Below are positions 61,201 through 64,000 of a stretch of 64,000 nt of DNA, piece by piece. Within the stretch, counting starts at the first letter, position 1; every line of letters starts with the position of its first letter. The position numbers and the translations under genes were made by a program. Location of the stretch: positions 62,001 through 126,000 of the forward strand of contig JAJPHR010000016.1 of assembly GCA_021325145.1 (NCBI GenBank). The letters run 5' to 3'. The notes under the pieces are model-generated. The model was not told where the DNA came from. It saw only the letters and a program-made list of their open reading frames with translations, and made no database searches. The stretch comes from Verrucomicrobiota bacterium (GTDB taxonomy: Bacteria > Verrucomicrobiota > Verrucomicrobiia > Limisphaerales > Pedosphaeraceae).

Positions 61201-63998
61201 CCGCGACTTCGGGCGCGACGGGTTCCTCACTGATCACGGTTTCGATGACGGACGGGGCTTGGACGAACAGTCGATCATTCACGGTGCTGGTGAACAGTTT
61301 TGCAGTCGCGGCCACGCCGGCATCACAGACAGTGCTCGCCGGCAACGGAACGAACTACACCGTCAGCGTCATGGCCACCAATGGTTTCAGCGACGTGGTA
61401 ACGTTCGGCGTGAGTGGGTTGCCCACCGGCGCGAATGGCAGCTTCAATCCGCCGAGCGTCAGCGGCGCCGGTTCCACGACATTGAACGTAACGACGGCGA
61501 GCAACACGCCGCCGGGTGATTTTGCGCTCACCATCACCGCCGCCGGGAGCAGCGTGTCCAGCACCACCGCGGTATCGCTGGCGGTGGCGATTATTACCGC
61601 GCCTCCAGGCACGATGGTCTGGAATGTTGGCTCTTCGCCTGCGAACACGAATTGGTCCACGGCCTCAAACTGGACGAATACCACGGCCGGTGGGTTTGGC
61701 CCGCCCGGAATTTCCAACGATGTCGTGTTTGGCGGCGCGGGAGTCGTTGGTGGCAGCAATGGAGTGGATAATGTCGTGGACAGCGACACCACCATCAGCT
61801 CATTGACATTTGCGAATACCAATGGTTTTCACACCACGCAGATCGCTCCAGGTAAAACACTGACGGTTTTGGGAGCCAAAGGCGTCGTGGTGGGCACGGA
61901 GACGGATTTGGGAACGAACGCGACGGTTTACGCCGGCATGACCGGCTCGGGTGGCACACTCGCAGTCAGCAATGCGAGCGCGAACGTGCTGGTCCGGCAA
62001 TTTACCGCGGGGGCTTCGGGTGGAATCCAGCGGGCTACCCTGGACCTCTCCGGTTTGGATGCTTTCAATGCCACGGCCAGCGGCATCCAGGTGGGAATCT
62101 ACACCACCAACGGCACGGGACGCTCGGCGGGTTCGCTGTATCTGGCGCGCACGAATTTCCTCAACCTGCTCGCCCAATCGAAGACCAGCACGACCAATGC
62201 GGGCATCGACGTTGCCGACAACCCGCTGGCAAACAGTTCGATGTTCAGTTACCTGTTCCTGGGCCAGGTCAACACCATCTACGCGGACGGGATCACCGTG
62301 GGTGGCGGCCGAAACATCGGGTGGATGGGTTTTAACCCGGCCTTCACCAACTCTTCAGCGTACATTCGCGGCACGAACGGAGCTGCGAGCCGGGTAACCC
62401 GCTGGTCGGTGGGCGACAATTCCGGAGCTAACAACACCGGGTCCAACAGCCGGGGCACCAACGATTTTAGCGGCGGGACGGTGGATGCACTGGTGGACCT
62501 GATGATCCTGGGACGCGGGGAAAGTCCTTCCATGGGCAGCGGAAGTTCGACGGGGGTGGTAACGTTCGCGCAGGGGACGATCAATGTGAACAATCTTCAA
62601 TTGGGAGTTCAAACACCGGGGAGCACGGGCGGCACGACCGCCGGCACGCCGGGCACCAATTATTTTGGAGCGATGAACGTCAATGGCGCGGGAACGCTGG
62701 TGGTGAACAGCAATTTGGTTCTTGGCAGCCAGGCCGGGGGCAGTGGCGCCTATTCATTGCAAGGCACGTTGAACATCAACGGTGGAACCGTGCAGGCCAT
62801 CAACGTAACCAACGGCGGAGCCACCGCGGTCGTGGCAATTAACAGCGGCACGCTCGATCTGCAACCGGCTTGGGCTGGGGCAGCGGGCAAAGTCGCGAAC
62901 GTCACCACACTCAGCGTGGGTGCATCGGGAGTGACCGTTCCCGCGCTGCTCACCGGCGCAGCGAGCCTTTCGACGCCCAACCCGATGGTTATAGCCTCAA
63001 ATGGCGTGCTTGCCGGCAATACGTTCATCACCACGCCACAACTCGTGGTGAACGGGGCGGTTTCTCCCGGGACTAACAGCGTTGGTGTGATGACCAATAG
63101 TGGTACGATTACGTTCGGAGCGGGCGGACGCTACGGGCTGGATATTGCGGACGCGGCGGGCAGCCCGGGCGTCACCTGGGACTTGCTTGAGGCAGGCGGG
63201 AGTCTTGACGTTCAGGCTACGAGCCCGAGCCCGTTCACAATCCAGGTCCAATCCATCGAAAATCCAGTCCAGGGTTTGCCGGACTTTGACAACAACGCCG
63301 CTTACACCTGGGTCATCGCCACGGCCAATGGCGGAGTTTCCGGCTTTGCGCCATCCAAATTCACCGTCGATAACACCGCCTTCGCGGACGATCTGGCGGG
63401 TGGGTATTTTTTTGTAAGCGCAAGCGGCGCTTCGCTTAACCTGAACTTCACCAACAACCATCCGCCGGTGGTTTCGGATGCCATTTACCGGTACGCGCCG
63501 GGAAGCATGTTGCAGATTCCGATTGCGTCCCTGGCACCGCATTGGAGCGACCCGGATGGCGACCCAGTCAGCTTCGTGGGTGTCCAAACCAGCAGCGGAA
63601 ACGGGGCCAATGTTTCGGCAGACGCTTTGTACATTTATTACACCAGCACTAACAGCGGTGCGGACACGATTACTTACACGGTTGCCGACGTGCGGACGAA
63701 TCCGCCCGCTGTTTATCGCGTCGGCGACACAATTCGGACAGGCAGCGGGTTGGTGCAAGTGCTGCCTTTGCCGGTCATCAACGCCATCACCCTCGCGGGA
63801 GGCAACGTGGCGCTCGGCGGCACGAATGGGACTCCTGGCGCGGCATACTACGTGCTGAGTTCGTCAAACGCATCTTCGCCGCTGGCCAACTGGACACGCG
63901 TAACCACCAACGTGGTGGATGCCTCCGGGAACTTCGGCTATACCAACACTCTGAGCTCCGGAGCGGCGCAGCAGTTCTATCGATTGCAGTTTCCATAG
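58251..63998 (+). CDS. Giant secreted heparinase II/III-like polysaccharide lyase with beta-repeat module
   Basis: A 1,915-residue exported protein (signal 1-24, MAAGGRA), complete just inside the window. About 40-900 resembles alpha/alpha-toroid polysaccharide lyases: a helical part with ARWFPDYYMTDKNSANF and NEGDFIEYHVPVDVAIQSN, then a beta-sandwich with TNHDYTLHGAIRWDQTWECSF, of the heparinase II/III (PL8/12/15/17/21-like) kind. No exact subfamily or substrate can be given. Two Ig-like units (about 905-1115) follow, then the ~370-residue module (about 1122-1490) shared with the pectinesterase at 37841-42442, further Ser/Gly-rich beta repeats, a cadherin-like unit (DPDGDPVSFVGVQTS near 1770) and the C-terminal FYRLQFP. 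A surface-bound lyase is the best guess. Confidence 0.8.
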   Translation: MKLPRLAVPAVCVALLLMAAGGRAQSSNEPPHPILGISGSGSGASTILSTWTEAQYTNNFIPHQSPRNNDYGFAPAVVAGDSGWSWSSSTPNQIISTPSGTIFPTTPSYVIQTQTVTVLSGNTVRVPYYNKAGSSAKSLVFALIDYNKLQQLRSDFNKLAPAYVNSGSGPTTRNDAYAQRIAIALLDWARWFPDYYMTDKNSANFINVTPSYILPTDEQRASDHNGLAHEWQDDELKAFDAIYDSVALTNLSNQYGFDVRAYIKNNLFCNEGDFIEYHVPVDVAIQSNLSGPYTTLAEVARVLNRPDYILWMDQYLDATVRQKIRRDGVLEEGLGYSIGYINENLSGAQGTRDYFLTRLADTPALVGVSNRAGSYVATLSYGQGQWNLASLPTGQLPSFGDTPFNNYFSSHSSGNSTLLPAYGHVAMGAGSGSQAVQVNQNFPGNNNHMRSDTTAFVLWAFNNEYLGNIRYYNGTPGRQFDEQILSHNAVTIDRVNETPYPDADTYGNGDLTLYEPGNNGLAMTELDGQRAYSGKASRYQRLLFLNSADLSRPYLVDVFRVTGGTNHDYTLHGAIRWDQTWECSFPLVTNASPYPMLEGETWVEPTSSGSSFPYYGFWRNVNSNQAPGNFQITYRDANRSSGRDVRLWMTDDGTAKVYVGMTPNPGRDNTVPANFYVYWRPSTIIRKRITSGTLQDLFVSVIEPMNTGTSTIQSVDRLPVNGSNLESCALKITFTDGRVDTYLVNLHNPQVAGANGGSATVSTADGKYSLAGRVGVHMDRTGGDARVWMVNATDFQYPGRRLSTPGAYYSGLISGETRKLTGGSNDAFITSAALPTGTALRNKFLSLTHGALSGSGTMGISEMFKVDQVIFSNSQYYVCFTNDHMLEITNGTTSVEQMAPLRTFTGSNSFEIALSASAGQISPLADLSLAPGGSSGPVSFNFGNLGSSAGASLQVLASSSNPALVPNTNLVIGGSGTNRTINVTATSGATGSSLITVSMTDGAWTNSRSFTVLVNSFAVAATPASQTVLAGNGTNYTVSVMATNGFSDVVTFGVSGLPTGANGSFNPPSVSGAGSTTLNVTTASNTPPGDFALTITAAGSSVSSTTAVSLAVAIITAPPGTMVWNVGSSPANTNWSTASNWTNTTAGGFGPPGISNDVVFGGAGVVGGSNGVDNVVDSDTTISSLTFANTNGFHTTQIAPGKTLTVLGAKGVVVGTETDLGTNATVYAGMTGSGGTLAVSNASANVLVRQFTAGASGGIQRATLDLSGLDAFNATASGIQVGIYTTNGTGRSAGSLYLARTNFLNLLAQSKTSTTNAGIDVADNPLANSSMFSYLFLGQVNTIYADGITVGGGRNIGWMGFNPAFTNSSAYIRGTNGAASRVTRWSVGDNSGANNTGSNSRGTNDFSGGTVDALVDLMILGRGESPSMGSGSSTGVVTFAQGTINVNNLQLGVQTPGSTGGTTAGTPGTNYFGAMNVNGAGTLVVNSNLVLGSQAGGSGAYSLQGTLNINGGTVQAINVTNGGATAVVAINSGTLDLQPAWAGAAGKVANVTTLSVGASGVTVPALLTGAASLSTPNPMVIASNGVLAGNTFITTPQLVVNGAVSPGTNSVGVMTNSGTITFGAGGRYGLDIADAAGSPGVTWDLLEAGGSLDVQATSPSPFTIQVQSIENPVQGLPDFDNNAAYTWVIATANGGVSGFAPSKFTVDNTAFADDLAGGYFFVSASGASLNLNFTNNHPPVVSDAIYRYAPGSMLQIPIASLAPHWSDPDGDPVSFVGVQTSSGNGANVSADALYIYYTSTNSGADTITYTVADVRTNPPAVYRVGDTIRTGSGLVQVLPLPVINAITLAGGNVALGGTNGTPGAAYYVLSSSNASSPLANWTRVTTNVVDASGNFGYTNTLSSGAAQQFYRLQFP

Positions 63999-64000
63999 AA

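Overview
The window looks like chromosomal DNA from a GC-rich, Gram-negative, free-living member of the Verrucomicrobiota (Pedosphaera/Limisphaerales-like). This rests on gene content, since no marker RNA gene is present. The clues are an LpxA (lipid A synthesis), an RND efflux pump, a prepilin-like protein with an H-x9-DG ending, a CCPTR-type sulfatase, huge secreted proteins with autotransporter-like beta repeats and a recurring C-terminal 'YRL' ending, a delta-60 repeat protein, and many interspersed palindromic repeats. No phage, insertion sequence, integrase, rRNA, tRNA or CRISPR array was seen.

Layout. 1-10.6 kb: 3' part of a CusA/CzcA pump, a BON-domain lipoprotein, a 39-residue membrane protein, a UbiB-like kinase, a REC-PAS-PAS regulator, a prepilin-like protein with a NarL-type regulator, a two-helix membrane protein, a PEBP lipoprotein and a type II NADH dehydrogenase. 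10.7-21 kb: HflX, an ECF sigma factor with a small downstream gene, RadC, a sulfatase, LpxA, a secreted protein of unknown role, MoeA, a 196-residue unknown coupled to a YdcF/DUF218 membrane protein. 21-29.4 kb: a TPR protein, then three tightly overlapping genes that resemble the beta-propeller (bpX) components of MoxR-vWA-beta-propeller ternary systems, with no MoxR ATPase beside them.

29.5-44.4 kb is a pectin locus. Five leftward genes separated by 3-15 bp encode a giant multidomain pectinesterase, a tagaturonate epimerase (UxaE-like), a GH28 polygalacturonase, uronate isomerase (UxaC) and a pectinesterase-GH28 fusion. A XylR/AraC-type regulator follows, and a rightward GH28-like protein with changed active-site motifs flanks the locus. 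The enzymes would de-esterify and cut pectin and carry galacturonate through tagaturonate to fructuronate. A conserved inverted repeat lies upstream of both the operon and the regulator, in the same orientation, and is the best candidate operator.

44.4-64 kb: a tRNA-dihydrouridine synthase, an Old Yellow Enzyme, a YdeI-like protein, a DUF4097 protein made of 18-residue rungs, a TreT-like glycosyltransferase, a repeat-rich 0.6 kb gap, an SPFH protein with an internal repeat, a delta-60 repeat protein, a PRC-barrel protein, a small unknown protein, and a 1,915-residue heparinase-like lyase that ends 2 bp before the window does. This lyase and the giant pectinesterase share a roughly 370-residue module.
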